Positions 35,963 through 44,027 of a DNA stretch of 64,000 nt are shown here, one piece after another; within the stretch, counting starts at the first letter, position 1, and each line of letters starts with the position of its first letter. A model generated the notes under the pieces. The model searched no databases, was not told the DNA's origin, and was given only the letters and a program-made list of their open reading frames with translations. The DNA lies in NCBI RefSeq assembly GCF_017565305.1, contig NZ_JAGEKP010000015.1:62001-126000 (forward strand), written 5' to 3'. The DNA comes from Leifsonia sp. TF02-11. GTDB lineage: Bacteria > Actinomycetota > Actinomycetes > Actinomycetales > Microbacteriaceae. Made by a program: the position numbers and the translations under genes.

Positions 35963-36186
35963 GGCATCACCACATGGGAACCCGTCAGCTCCTCGACGTC
36001 AGCTAGGCGGTACCGACGTATCCGTGGCGTGAGGTTCACCGGGCTCAGCGGACAAGTTCCTTGATCGACCAGGCGCGCGAGCGTGGTCCGGTCAATTCGG
36101 AGTATCGCTGCCGTCTCTGCTTCTGTCAGAAGTAATGGCGCAACGGTATTTGCGTTGCCCCGAACCGGACCTCTTCCTTTGTTCAT
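35959..36186 (-). CDS. Excisionase-like small HTH protein
   Basis: A 75-residue protein with a MerR/Xis-type helix-turn-helix (LTEAETAAILRIDRTTLARL) and a wing IRRYRLADVEEL. The ATG at 36186 has GGAGGGG just upstream. Its stop overlaps the integrase start, so integrase and directionality factor are translationally coupled. Confidence 0.8.
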   Translation of the reverse strand: MNKGRGPVRGNANTVAPLLLTEAETAAILRIDRTTLARLVDQGTCPLSPVNLTPRIRRYRLADVEELTGSHVVMP

Positions 36187-36240
36187 GTCCCCTCCATCTG
36201 CTCCTACTTTGACCTGTGCGCTCACGTCGTTGGCGACCTG

Positions 36241-36594
36241 TCACTGAACGTGACTCGAGTCCTGGAGCTCCGGGGTTGCCATCGCTTCCAACTCGCAACA
36301 CGCGGCCTCCAGGCACAGTGCGATCTGTTGCGCTTGCTCTGCGGCCCTTCGCACCAGGGCGGCAACGAGTCGTTCGCGAACGGATATGGGGGAGGTCTCG
36401 TCTTCACCGAGCGATCGCTCGAATCCTCTCGCCAATCGGCTCAGCACCTCACCGAAGTTGTAGCCGCCGGCAGCCTCGAGATTCGTAAGGATGTCGCATA
36501 GCTCGTGTCCCGGGATAGGCCTCCCGGTAACTGTCACACTCAAGTGATGCATCCCGTCGAACAGCTCGATGCCGATCTCTCTCGTGCTGCGCAT
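36241..36594 (-). CDS. Hypothetical protein
   Basis: About 117 residues, mostly helical, with a Cys-containing helix (EQAQQIALCLEAACCELEAM). GGGAG lies 5 nt before the ATG at 36594; in-frame ATG/GTG at 36597/36600 also fit. Upstream of xis/int on the same strand. Function unknown. Confidence 0.5.
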   Translation of the reverse strand: MRSTREIGIELFDGMHHLSVTVTGRPIPGHELCDILTNLEAAGGYNFGEVLSRLARGFERSLGEDETSPISVRERLVAALVRRAAEQAQQIALCLEAACCELEAMATPELQDSSHVQ

Positions 36595-36805
36595 CATCAC
36601 TCCCGGTTACCGGAGCTGAACGCGGGGAATTGCGCTTGGTGGATGCTGCTCAGACGCATGTCTTAATTCCTCTGTCTCGTTGCAGGTGACAGCGCCGGTC
36701 GGCGGGCACAACAATGAGTGCACACGGCCGAATCTGACAGTGGAAGGCCAGACGAGTGTCAGAATGTGTCAGAGGTTGCAGGCAAGATCTGGTTTGGGGA
36801 GCCTC

Positions 36806-37585
36806 ATGACCGTGATTCAAAGAGCGGCTGGCGTCGGAACTGGACGCCTCTTGGCCGAGCAGATGGATAAGCAGCGGATAAGCATCCGCGATCTCGCTTC
36901 TCGCGCGGGATGCGACGAGCGCACCGTTCAACGCGCGATCAGGGGCGAGACCACGCCCAAGACTCGGATTGCCGAAGAGATGGCAGCGGCCCTTGGCGTC
37001 ACGGCTGAGGATCTATGGCCGCGTTTCGGCATTCGACACGCCATTCACGACGCGACCATCGAAGTCCGATTGTTCCCGTCGCGGGCCCATGTCCCAATCG
37101 ATCTGTGGCGCGAGATGTTCGAGGCTGCCACCGAGCGCATCGACATCTGCGTCTACGGCGGCACCTTCCTTTGGGACGCGCTTCACGGGTTCACCCGCAT
37201 CATCAAAGACGCGGCCGCGCGCGGCACAAAGATTCGTTTTGCAGTAGGCGCACCGGATTCAGAGGGTGTCCTGCGGCGCGGTGCGGAGGAGAGGATCGGC
37301 GACGCACTTGCTGCGCGTTGCAGAATGACCCTTGTCCACCTTGAGCCGCTGGGTAGCGTCGAAGGCGTTGAAATTCGCACGCATGGCACGCCGCTCTACA
37401 CCTCGATGTTCTTCATCGACGACATGCTCTACGCCAACCACCACATCTTCGGCTCCCCAGCCGGAGAGAACCCCGTGATCGAGCTACCCAGAGAAGCTGA
37501 GCCCGAACTGTGGGACACCTACGCAGTCGCGTTCGACGCCGTATGGAGCAGCGCAAGACTGGCCGAGTTCCCAATCGAAAGCTGA
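36806..37585 (+). CDS. XRE-family HTH protein with PLD-like C-terminal domain
   Basis: A 259-residue protein from ATG 36806 (GGGGAG upstream). Residues about 20-70 are an XRE HTH (ISIRDLASRAGCDERTVQRA, AEEMAAALGVTAEDLW). Residues 90-259 look like a phospholipase D/DUF5919-type domain: FEAATERIDICVYGG, THGTPLYTSMFFIDDMLYAN in the place of the HxK-x4-D motif, which is degenerate (H present, Lys not). The NUDIX gene starts 4 bp after. It is probably a sensor-regulator rather than a nuclease. Confidence 0.72.
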   Translation: MTVIQRAAGVGTGRLLAEQMDKQRISIRDLASRAGCDERTVQRAIRGETTPKTRIAEEMAAALGVTAEDLWPRFGIRHAIHDATIEVRLFPSRAHVPIDLWREMFEAATERIDICVYGGTFLWDALHGFTRIIKDAAARGTKIRFAVGAPDSEGVLRRGAEERIGDALAARCRMTLVHLEPLGSVEGVEIRTHGTPLYTSMFFIDDMLYANHHIFGSPAGENPVIELPREAEPELWDTYAVAFDAVWSSARLAEFPIES

Positions 37586-37589
37586 GGCA

Positions 37590-38060
37590 GTGGCGCGAAT
37601 CGACTACTACAACGACCCTGAGGCGCCGAAGGCGAACAGCGTCGTCCCATCAACCACGGCAGTCGTACTTGACGACCGAGGACGCATTGCCCTCGTGCAT
37701 CGAAAAGACAACGGGCTCTGGGCATTGCCCGGCGGCGGCATGGAACTCGGCGAAAGCATCGAGGACTGCGCTGTGCGCGAAGTCAAGGAAGAGACTGGCC
37801 TCGACGTGGAACTCACCGGCCTCGTCGGTATCTACACAAACCCCCATCACGTCATGAAATACGACGACGGAGAAGTCCGGCAGCAATTCTCGATCTGCTA
37901 CACGACAAAGCTGATCGGTGGCGAGCTTGCCTTCGATTCCGAGTCGACGGAAATCTCGTGGGTCGAACCCCTGGAGATCGCCGGTCTGCCGATGCACCCT
38001 TCGATGAGGCTACGGATCAACCACTACCTCGAACGACGTGATGCGCCCTACCTCGGCTGA
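37590..38060 (+). CDS. NUDIX hydrolase
   Basis: A 156-residue enzyme starting at GTG 37590. The NUDIX box is complete: GGGMELGESIEDCAVREVKE continuing to ETGL, which gives the Mg2+-binding Glu cluster for hydrolysing nucleoside diphosphate-linked substrates. The 3' end overlaps the HD gene on the opposite strand by 13 bp. Confidence 0.88.
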   Translation: MARIDYYNDPEAPKANSVVPSTTAVVLDDRGRIALVHRKDNGLWALPGGGMELGESIEDCAVREVKEETGLDVELTGLVGIYTNPHHVMKYDDGEVRQQFSICYTTKLIGGELAFDSESTEISWVEPLEIAGLPMHPSMRLRINHYLERRDAPYLG

Positions 38061-38623
38061 GCAGCCCGAGCGGGCGCCAATCTAAGCTGCTCCTCGATTC
38101 GAGCAACCGTGGCGAGCAGCTCGTCAGACGATCGCGAGACCGCTGAATGCACCGGATCATCGCGCGAATAGCGAGAAAGGATTTCCGATACGCGCCTCTC
38201 GGCGTCGATTGGTGCCCCATCGGGCGCCGTGGTCATGTCCGCGTATGTCACCACGTCAAGGACGACACTGGGTGGACGATCGAACTCCGCCAGCTCGTCG
38301 GTAAGCCCGCGCTCGATTGCTTCGGCACTGGCTCCGGAATGGTGCGCGATGAGCGAGACAACCAGATCGGGCATACCAGCAGACTTGGCGAACCTCGCAC
38401 CATCCACAGGATGAAAACCCGTCATTGCGATGCTCGGTGCGTAGCCAACATCATGCAGCCAAGCCGCGGCAACGACCGCGTCGGCGTCTCGTGCGAGAAG
38501 CCTTGGGGCAATATCGGACGCGGTTCTCGCAACGCCAAGGACGTGCGCCCAACGCTGGGGCATGGCAACGGCCAAACGCTCGCTCGCGAGTGTTCGCGCT
38601 CGGTCGACCAGGTCCTTGTTCAT
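38048..38623 (-). CDS. HD-domain phosphohydrolase
   Basis: A 191-residue metal-dependent phosphohydrolase. The metal ligands are in WAHVLGVARTA, AAWLHDVGYAPS (HD) and LIAHHSG. Start at 38623 (MNKDL) rather than 38644. Convergent with the NUDIX gene; together with the XRE-PLD-like protein this suggests a nucleotide-related function. Substrate unknown. Confidence 0.8.
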   Translation of the reverse strand: MNKDLVDRARTLASERLAVAMPQRWAHVLGVARTASDIAPRLLARDADAVVAAAWLHDVGYAPSIAMTGFHPVDGARFAKSAGMPDLVVSLIAHHSGASAEAIERGLTDELAEFDRPPSVVLDVVTYADMTTAPDGAPIDAERRVSEILSRYSRDDPVHSAVSRSSDELLATVARIEEQLRLAPARAAQPR

Positions 38624-38653
38624 CGATATATAGCGTAGGCGCACCGCATGGAC

Positions 38654-38672
38654 GGGTGACCTGCAGTCACCC
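38654..38672. promoter_or_regulatory. Palindrome upstream of the HD gene
   Basis: GGGTGAC and GTCACCC flank CTGCA; perfect 7-bp arms about 31 bp before the ATG of the HD gene on the minus strand. Could be a repressor operator or a short hairpin. Confidence 0.4.
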
Positions 38673-38734
38673 TAGCCACGTAGCTGAAACCCTCGCAGGA
38701 CATGACCTGCGCCGGATGCGACCCTTCGATTACT

Positions 38735-38775
38735 CGAGTGGCGAGGCTGAAGTTCTACCATTGAACTACACTCGC
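38735..38775 (-). pseudogene. tRNA-Gly relic with internal deletion
   Basis: Read on the minus strand from 38775: acceptor GCGAGTG, D-arm GTTCAATGGTAGAAC and the 5' side of the anticodon stem (TTCAGC) match actinobacterial tRNA-Gly. Instead of anticodon, variable and T-loops it runs straight into CTCGCCACTCG, resembling the 3' T-stem and acceptor strand (CACTCG pairs with 6 of the 7 acceptor bases). About 30 nt are missing, so it cannot be functional. It may be an old attachment-site remnant. Confidence 0.65.
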
Positions 38776-39228
38776 GCGGCCCGGAATCCCAGATAAACAC
38801 TGGGAAGTAAGGCTGCGGCCCAGACTACCCGCTCAATGGTTTTTGGCCAAACTCACCGTTTACTCACCGCTTTGGTTGCAGCGGGTCACGCGTCCGCCGA
38901 TTGAGGACTCTTGAGCTTGAGACCATACGCCTTGCAGGTGCGGAAGTCTCGCGTCCAGCGACGCAGATCGACGTGGACCTCGCGGCGCAACTCGCCAGTA
39001 TCGTCGGCATGCGCGAACGGCTCTCCGCGCCCGCTCCGGCGCGGAAAGCGCCGCTGACCTCCTGGCCACCGAGCGGAGTGGAGTAGCTCACCGACCGGCT
39101 CGACGGGCTTGGCGCCCGCAAGCGGATCCCCAAACGTACGCCACAGGCCCCGGGCTGCCCCGCACTCCATTCCTTTTGGACCGCCGGGCAGAGAGAAGAA
39201 GGGACGCGCCCGGGTGGGCGCGTCCCTC
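38776..39228. other. Gap between tRNA-Gly relic and IS element; no convincing gene
   Basis: A 61-codon ORF at 38901-39086 (plus) has no recognisable family and may be a remnant of a longer gene. A GC-rich hairpin (GGGACGCGCCC and GGGCGCGTCCC, 39201-39226) abuts the IS target site and may be a terminator. Confidence 0.5.
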
Positions 39229-39311
39229 TGGGCTGACCCCGTTTCGTAGGTCCAGTCGTTATGAGAGTCGTCCTGTTGTCCGCGGTCGCGGGCAGGGAGA
39301 CTGGTCAGATC

Positions 39312-39596
39312 ATGACGAACAGCAGGAAGCGTCACACCCCGGAGCAGGTCGTCCGTAAGCTCGGGCAGGCCGACAGGATGCTCGCCGACGGTCAGGACGT
39401 CGCGGCGGTGTGCCGGGAGCTCGTGGTGTCCGAGCAGACGTACTACCGGTGGCGGAACCAGTACGGCGGCCTCAAGGCCGACGACGCAAAGCGCCTGAAG
39501 GAGCTGGAGAAGCAGAATGCGACCCTGAAGCGTCTGCTCGCGGAAGCGGAGCTGGAGAAGGCCGCGCTCAAGGAACTGGCTGAGGGAAACTTCTAA
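39312..39596 (+). CDS. IS3-family transposase OrfA
   Basis: A 94-residue HTH protein: HTPEQVVRKLGQADRMLADG, CRELVVSEQTYYRWRNQYGG and a leucine-zipper-like tail (LKELEKQNATLKRLLAEAEL). Binds the terminal repeats. ATG at 39312 inside the left part of the IS. Its last codons overlap the orfB frame at a slippery site. Confidence 0.92.
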   Translation: MTNSRKRHTPEQVVRKLGQADRMLADGQDVAAVCRELVVSEQTYYRWRNQYGGLKADDAKRLKELEKQNATLKRLLAEAELEKAALKELAEGNF

Positions 39597-39608
39597 GCCT
39601 GGACAGGC
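39584..39608 (+). promoter_or_regulatory. Programmed -1 frameshift signal of the IS
   Basis: GGGAAAC at 39584-39590 fits X XXY YYZ in the OrfA frame (G GGA AAC), 3 bp after the TGA of the -1 frame and 3 bp before the OrfA stop. GCCT-GGAC-AGGC (39597-39608) can form a stimulatory hairpin 6 nt downstream. Confidence 0.8.
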
Positions 39609-40462
39609 GCCGCGCCGCCGTCGATCACCTCAAGCGCAAGCTGCGGGTGAGCGAACGGATGGCGTGCCGTCTGGTCGGGCTGAGGCGCTCCGCGTATCGG
39701 CGACCGCTCAAGGGCGACACGGTCGCGGACCCGGATCGGGCGTTCAGGGAGTGGCTGCGCGCCTGGGCGAAGGACCATCCCCGCTACGGGTACCGGCGGG
39801 CGTATCACGACGCCCGCGCCGAGGGGTGGGTGGTGAACCACAAGAAGATCCAACGCCTGTGGCGTGACGAAGGGCTCCGGGTCCCGCAGCGGCGTCGACG
39901 CAAGCGCGTCGGGTCCTCGACCGTCGACGCGCCGACGGCGGACGCGCCGAACGTGGTGTGGGCGGTGGACTTTCAGTTCGACGCCGACGAGCACGGCCGA
40001 CCGATCAAGATCTGCTCGATCGTCGACGAACACACCCGGGAGTGCATCGGCGGCCTCGTGGAGCGCTCGATTACCGCCGACCGACTCACCGCCCACCTCG
40101 AGGACCTCGTCGCCGCCCGGGGCGCCCCGGCGGTGCTCAGGTCGGACAACGGGCCGGAGTTCATCAGCGAGGCGATGGCCGACTGGGCCGGCACCCGCAC
40201 CGGCCTGTCCTACATCCCTCCGGGCTCGCCGTGGCGCAACGGGTACGTCGAGTCGTTCAACAGCCGGATCCGCGACGAGTGCCTCAACATCAACAGCTTC
40301 TACTCGCTGCTGCACGCGCAGGTCATCATCGGCGACTGGAAGGACGAGTACAACCACCACCGCCGGCACTCCTCGCTCGGCTACCTACCCCCAGCCGAGT
40401 ACGCTCGACAGTGCACCCATCAAATGGAAACCGACGACTCACAGAACGTCCGGACCGAATGA
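39584..40462 (+). CDS. IS3-family transposase OrfB (DDE integrase core), made by -1 frameshift
   Basis: This frame opens at the slippery heptamer and gives 292 residues; an internal GTG at 39647 could start a 271-residue form. DDE residues: first Asp in VVWAVDFQFDAD, second in LRSDNGPEFIS, Glu in NGYVESFNSRIRD. HRRHSSLGYLPPAEYA is the usual C-terminal signature. The stop lies in the right inverted repeat. Active as an OrfAB fusion in IS3 elements. Confidence 0.93.
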   Translation, partial: GKLLSLDRRRAAVDHLKRKLRVSERMACRLVGLRRSAYRRPLKGDTVADPDRAFREWLRAWAKDHPRYGYRRAYHDARAEGWVVNHKKIQRLWRDEGLRVPQRRRRKRVGSSTVDAPTADAPNVVWAVDFQFDADEHGRPIKICSIVDEHTRECIGGLVERSITADRLTAHLEDLVAARGAPAVLRSDNGPEFISEAMADWAGTRTGLSYIPPGSPWRNGYVESFNSRIRDECLNINSFYSLLHAQVIIGDWKDEYNHHRRHSSLGYLPPAEYARQCTHQMETDDSQNVRTE

Positions 40463-40567
40463 AGGGGGCGGCTCACCTCCTTGATTGCCGTCCGGTGGTC
40501 TGCCCTCGTCGACCGGTTGGGGCGACACCTCGCAACAGGAGGTCCCGTGACCTTTCGGGCGTCGGAC

Positions 40568-41209
40568 TTAGCGGATGTCGGCGCGTAGTTGCGACGGGTC
40601 GAGGAGCTCGGGATGGTGGCCCCACTCTCGTGTGGCTTCGCTGTACCGGCCGTACGCCCCATTACGTATGCCGATAATCCTCCAGATCACCCAGGTGCAA
40701 AGTGAGCGGGCGTGCCACTTGCCCGAGCCGTCGTCATCTTCGAAATTCGGTTGACGTAGGTGCAGAGGGCCTGTGGCGTCCGGTCCGCAGTAGATGGCTG
40801 GGTCGTAGTTGTCGCCTCCCAGTCGGAGCCATCCGGGTCCGGCATGGGCCCAGTAAGCTTCGGGGTCCTCGCCGGCGTCGACTTCTGTGGCGACTATCGT
40901 CCGGTTCGCGTCGATGGCCTCATCAAGCCTCACCAGGAGGATGTTGGGTACGGCCTGTCTGCCCTGAGCACTACCGTTATGCCAGCCGTACCAGACGAGG
41001 GCTTCCTCCGGCGTCCCGAATCCGGCACTCTCGAGTAGGTGTTTGGCCTGGTCGCTCGGGATCCCGGGTGCGAGTTCTTCGCTGACATTGACGCCGGCTC
41101 GAACGAGCTCGGTCTCGAGTACGTTTAGCAACTGGCGCAGCAGTTCTGGCGACGGCGATTCAATGGTTGCCACGCCGTCGGCGAATATGATCTCCGGAAG
41201 TTCGATCAT
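40568..41209 (-). CDS. SMI1/KNR4 (SUKH)-like protein, probable immunity protein
   Basis: A 213-residue cytoplasmic protein from the ATG at 41209. The segment AGFGTPEEALVWYGWHNGSA resembles the SUKH core (helix followed by W-x-H-N-G), and CTWVIWRIIGIRNGAYGRYS the C-terminal part. SUKH proteins are the commonest immunity proteins of polymorphic nuclease toxins. Its ATG overlaps the stop of the secreted nuclease gene by 4 bp, which matches a toxin-immunity pair. Confidence 0.72.
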   Translation of the reverse strand: MIELPEIIFADGVATIESPSPELLRQLLNVLETELVRAGVNVSEELAPGIPSDQAKHLLESAGFGTPEEALVWYGWHNGSAQGRQAVPNILLVRLDEAIDANRTIVATEVDAGEDPEAYWAHAGPGWLRLGGDNYDPAIYCGPDATGPLHLRQPNFEDDDGSGKWHARSLCTWVIWRIIGIRNGAYGRYSEATREWGHHPELLDPSQLRADIR

Positions 41210-43749
41210 GGTGTGCCACACAACCAGGTGGTTGTCAACGCTCGCGTGGGGACGACCAGGAACTTCCGCTTCACGTCGTTCCGAGGCGAGCTCTTGAAGT
41301 TGTCGCACTTGTAGAACTGTGCCAGCTTGCTTCCCTGACGAACGTTGTCGCCCTTCGGTGCGAGCCGAAGATCTGGTGGGTTCATAGCCGGGTACCCCTC
41401 TTCAGTACTGTAGAACGGGTACTCGTCGCACTGCTCGGTGGAGGTGTCCTGTCCAGCACAGGCGCCTTGATTCGCCCAGGAGCGTCTGCCGCTATCCGGT
41501 TTCTCTGTACCGTTGGCGTAGGTTAGCCAGGCCAAGGTAGGGGTCAAAGCGATCACGTCTTTGTCATGCTGGGTCGTCACCGGGGTATCTTGCCCGCCGA
41601 AAAACACCGCGCCATTATCACAGGCGTCGTCTGGGATGTTACTCCCGGAGGCTTGCGCGAGCGTGAGCTCCTGTTCGCAGAGTTCTGCATTGGAAACGTC
41701 GATATCCGATGGGCTTGGAGCAGGCATTGGCGCTGGTACGTCAGGTGCGGGGGTGGGCCATTGGGGGGTCGGTGCTCCCGAGGTGGCGCGGTTTTGAGCC
41801 GCTTTGGCAGCTTGATTGGATTCCCAAACGGGGTCTTGCCGGCTGGGAGCGCTCCTGGGGGTGACGCCCACCGGCCCACTCTGGGTAGAGCAGCTGACGT
41901 ATCGGAAGTCGACCCATGAGCAGCCGGATGGGAGCGGGGCGTCGTAGTCGATCGTTGCCCATTCTGGGTGCGCGTCGGTGACTGCGGCTGCCGTTGCGAT
42001 GCCTGCTGCGGCGAGCATTTTCGTGATCTGTTGAGGTGTAAGCGTCGCCAGGTAGGACTTAAGGAATTGGGCGATCGTCTTTCCTCCGCCAGTCGCGACA
42101 TTGCACGCAGCCTCTTGATCGTTGAGAGACGTGGAATTTGTGTGAGTGCCGATGGGGAAGAGTGTCAGACATGCCTCAGCCGGCGCCATTCCTGCGACTG
42201 CGACAAGTGCCAGTGAGACTGCGGAATCTAGATCGTGGCCACCTCCGACATTCTCGCTCGTACCGTATACAGAGGACGCGTACGCGACCGGATCCGAGTT
42301 GAGCCGAATCTGCAACCGGAACGCGTCGATCGTGCCGATCGTTGTGGAGCCTTTGAAGTTGACCGATACCGGATAGGTCTGCGGTCGTCCCTGGTTGGAG
42401 GTCGGGATCGTTTGCGACGACAGGTTTGTCCATGTCGTCGGGCTGGTGCGCGCCTGCAGGATTAGATTGCAGTTGTAGGTATTGCACGGTCCGTCGGGAA
42501 GCGCGTAGTAGGAGGCAGTAGCGCTCAGTTCCCATTTCAGCTGCCCTGTGGCGGAGTCGCGGCTGATCGAGCTGATCTGAAGGGTTGTCATGGTTGTGGG
42601 CATCGCATCCTCGACAGGGGTCCACGCGGATGTGGCCACGCTGGTGCCGTTCACATTGGTTCGAGCCCGAACTGCGCTGATCGACCTCGTTGTCGTCTGA
42701 CCCGTGAGGTGGGCTTGCACGGGGTACTGCAGGGGGCTTCCGCCGTTGCCGGTCAGTGCGAGACCGCTCGATCCGAGTTGGACGACGCCAGCGCTGGTCT
42801 GTGCCTCGATGATCAGACTGCAGCCATACGGCGAGCAGCCGTTTGTGGCGCCGATCGCGTAGTAAGACGTTGACGCGTCGACGTCGTACTGCAGCTGCCC
42901 GGTTGTCGGGTCGCGGGTGATCGAGTTCACTGAGATCGATGCGGTTGGTGCGGGGACCGAGTCAGTGACCGGAACCCAGTCGGACGTCGCGACGACCGAT
43001 CCGTTGATGTTGACTACCGCGTGCAGTGCGGTCACCGGGGTGGTGATCATCTTGCTGCCGGTGAGGTGGGCTTGCACGGGGTACTGCAGGGGGCTTCCGC
43101 CGTTGCCGGTCAGTGCGAGACCGCTCGATCCGAGTTGGACGACGCCAGCGCTGGTCTGTGCCTCGATGATCAGACTGCAGCCATACGGCGAGCAGCTGGA
43201 GGCGGTGAGGGCGTAGTACGACGTCGACGCATCGACCTCCCAGCGCAGCTGCCCGGTAGCGGGGTCCCGGCTCACGGAGTTGACGCCGAGTAGCGCTGAT
43301 GCCGCCGGCAACGAATCCGTGACGGGGATCTGATCACTGACGAGAGCCATGGGGTCATTTCCGCTGCTGGCTACCACGACGAGAGCGGTGACAGCCCGCA
43401 CCTTCGTCGCACCGGCAAACTGCAGAATGCGAACTGCGGAAGTCTGCGGCGCGGCGCCAGTGGTCTGAGGCGATGGGGTGATGCCTTGGCTGGTCAATGC
43501 AGCCCGGCTGCCATCAGAAAAGACCGCGTAGAGGGTCGCACCACAGCCACCCTGGGTTCCGTAGGGGCAGTAGCCTGTGCTCGAGACGTTGACTGCTGCT
43601 GTTGCGTCCCATGTGAAGTAGCCCGTGCTGGTAGCGCGACTCGTCGAGTTGACGCTCAGGCTTATGTCACCGCTGGCTGAGGCTGGAGAAGCTCCAATCC
43701 CGAGAGCTAGCAGCAGAACCCCGGCAATCGACAGCCAACGAACTCTCAT
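41206..43749 (-). CDS. Secreted repeat protein with C-terminal NucA/NucB-type DNase domain (toxin)
   Basis: An 847-residue secreted protein. Signal peptide MRVRWLSIAGVLLLALGIGA, cleavage after ASPASA. Residues about 25-460 hold four beta-rich repeats of about 110 residues (each with D-x-x-T-G-x-L-x-W/Y-x-x-D-A-S-T-SYYA, and CSPYGCSLIIEAQTSAGVVQ in two). A Pro-rich linker (PTPQWPTPAPDVPAPMPAPS) precedes the last 180 residues. There SWANQGACAGQDTSTEQCDE and then YPFYSTEEG match the CDEYPF-x-S-T core of the NucA/NucB DNase family; the Cys-rich end is typical of an extracellular enzyme. The next gene is a SUKH-like immunity protein overlapping by 4 bp. Could alternatively be a nutritional secreted nuclease, but immunity pairing argues for a toxin. 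Confidence 0.82.
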   Translation of the reverse strand: MRVRWLSIAGVLLLALGIGASPASASGDISLSVNSTSRATSTGYFTWDATAAVNVSSTGYCPYGTQGGCGATLYAVFSDGSRAALTSQGITPSPQTTGAAPQTSAVRILQFAGATKVRAVTALVVVASSGNDPMALVSDQIPVTDSLPAASALLGVNSVSRDPATGQLRWEVDASTSYYALTASSCSPYGCSLIIEAQTSAGVVQLGSSGLALTGNGGSPLQYPVQAHLTGSKMITTPVTALHAVVNINGSVVATSDWVPVTDSVPAPTASISVNSITRDPTTGQLQYDVDASTSYYAIGATNGCSPYGCSLIIEAQTSAGVVQLGSSGLALTGNGGSPLQYPVQAHLTGQTTTRSISAVRARTNVNGTSVATSAWTPVEDAMPTTMTTLQISSISRDSATGQLKWELSATASYYALPDGPCNTYNCNLILQARTSPTTWTNLSSQTIPTSNQGRPQTYPVSVNFKGSTTIGTIDAFRLQIRLNSDPVAYASSVYGTSENVGGGHDLDSAVSLALVAVAGMAPAEACLTLFPIGTHTNSTSLNDQEAACNVATGGGKTIAQFLKSYLATLTPQQITKMLAAAGIATAAAVTDAHPEWATIDYDAPLPSGCSWVDFRYVSCSTQSGPVGVTPRSAPSRQDPVWESNQAAKAAQNRATSGAPTPQWPTPAPDVPAPMPAPSPSDIDVSNAELCEQELTLAQASGSNIPDDACDNGAVFFGGQDTPVTTQHDKDVIALTPTLAWLTYANGTEKPDSGRRSWANQGACAGQDTSTEQCDEYPFYSTEEGYPAMNPPDLRLAPKGDNVRQGSKLAQFYKCDNFKSSPRNDVKRKFLVVPTRALTTTWLCGTP
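42704..43196 (-). repeat. 136-bp perfect direct repeat inside the nuclease toxin gene
   Basis: Positions 42704-42839 and 43061-43196 read identical over 136 bp, offset 357 bp (119 codons). They encode the CSPYGCSLIIEAQTSAGVVQ...QAHLTG part of repeats 2 and 3. Such identity in an otherwise diverged array indicates recent duplication or gene conversion. Confidence 0.9.
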
Positions 43750-43994
43750 GATCCCCCATACCAACCTTGACACTTCCAGTGCCACTTGCGGCATCTGAGA
43801 AACACCACAGCCAACAAGCTAAGGGCGACGAGCGCGGGGTAAATAGACCCCGAACTGGGTACGGACGCTCTCACTGTTTTGTTGGACTCGCATGAGTCCT
43901 GCGTCGACCGTGGGACCTGCCGTTCAGCTACCCGGAGGACGAGCGGTTTGCGAAGCACGTGCAATCTCCAGACCGATGGTGTCTGCCATGTCAA
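43746..43994 (-). CDS. Small membrane protein upstream of the toxin gene
   Basis: An 82-residue ORF whose stop overlaps the toxin ATG (ATGA). The C-terminal half has one hydrophobic helix (IYPALVALSLLAVVFLRCRK) with a basic end. The overlap suggests real translation and coupling to the toxin, but the N-terminal half lacks any family features, so it may be a decayed gene. Confidence 0.4.
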   Translation of the reverse strand: MTWQTPSVWRLHVLRKPLVLRVAERQVPRSTQDSCESNKTVRASVPSSGSIYPALVALSLLAVVFLRCRKWHWKCQGWYGGS

Positions 43995-44027
43995 CCACGG
44001 AACGGGACAATTGCAGAAGGCTGCTAG

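Larger units (their letters stand above)
39229..40475 (+). mobile_element. IS3-family insertion sequence (IS407-like group)
   Basis: A 1247-bp element with imperfect terminal inverted repeats: left TGGGCTGACCCC...GGTCC (39229-39253), right the reverse complement of TGAGCCGCCCCC...GGTCC (40452-40475). Both ends are flanked by the direct repeat CCTC (39225-39228, 40476-40479), a 4-bp target duplication. Two overlapping ORFs encode the transposase. Intact and probably recent. Confidence 0.92.

Noticed and set aside
39201-39226. GC-rich hairpin as the IS end
   Set aside because: The inverted repeats and the CCTC duplication place the IS end at 39229, just to the right of the hairpin.
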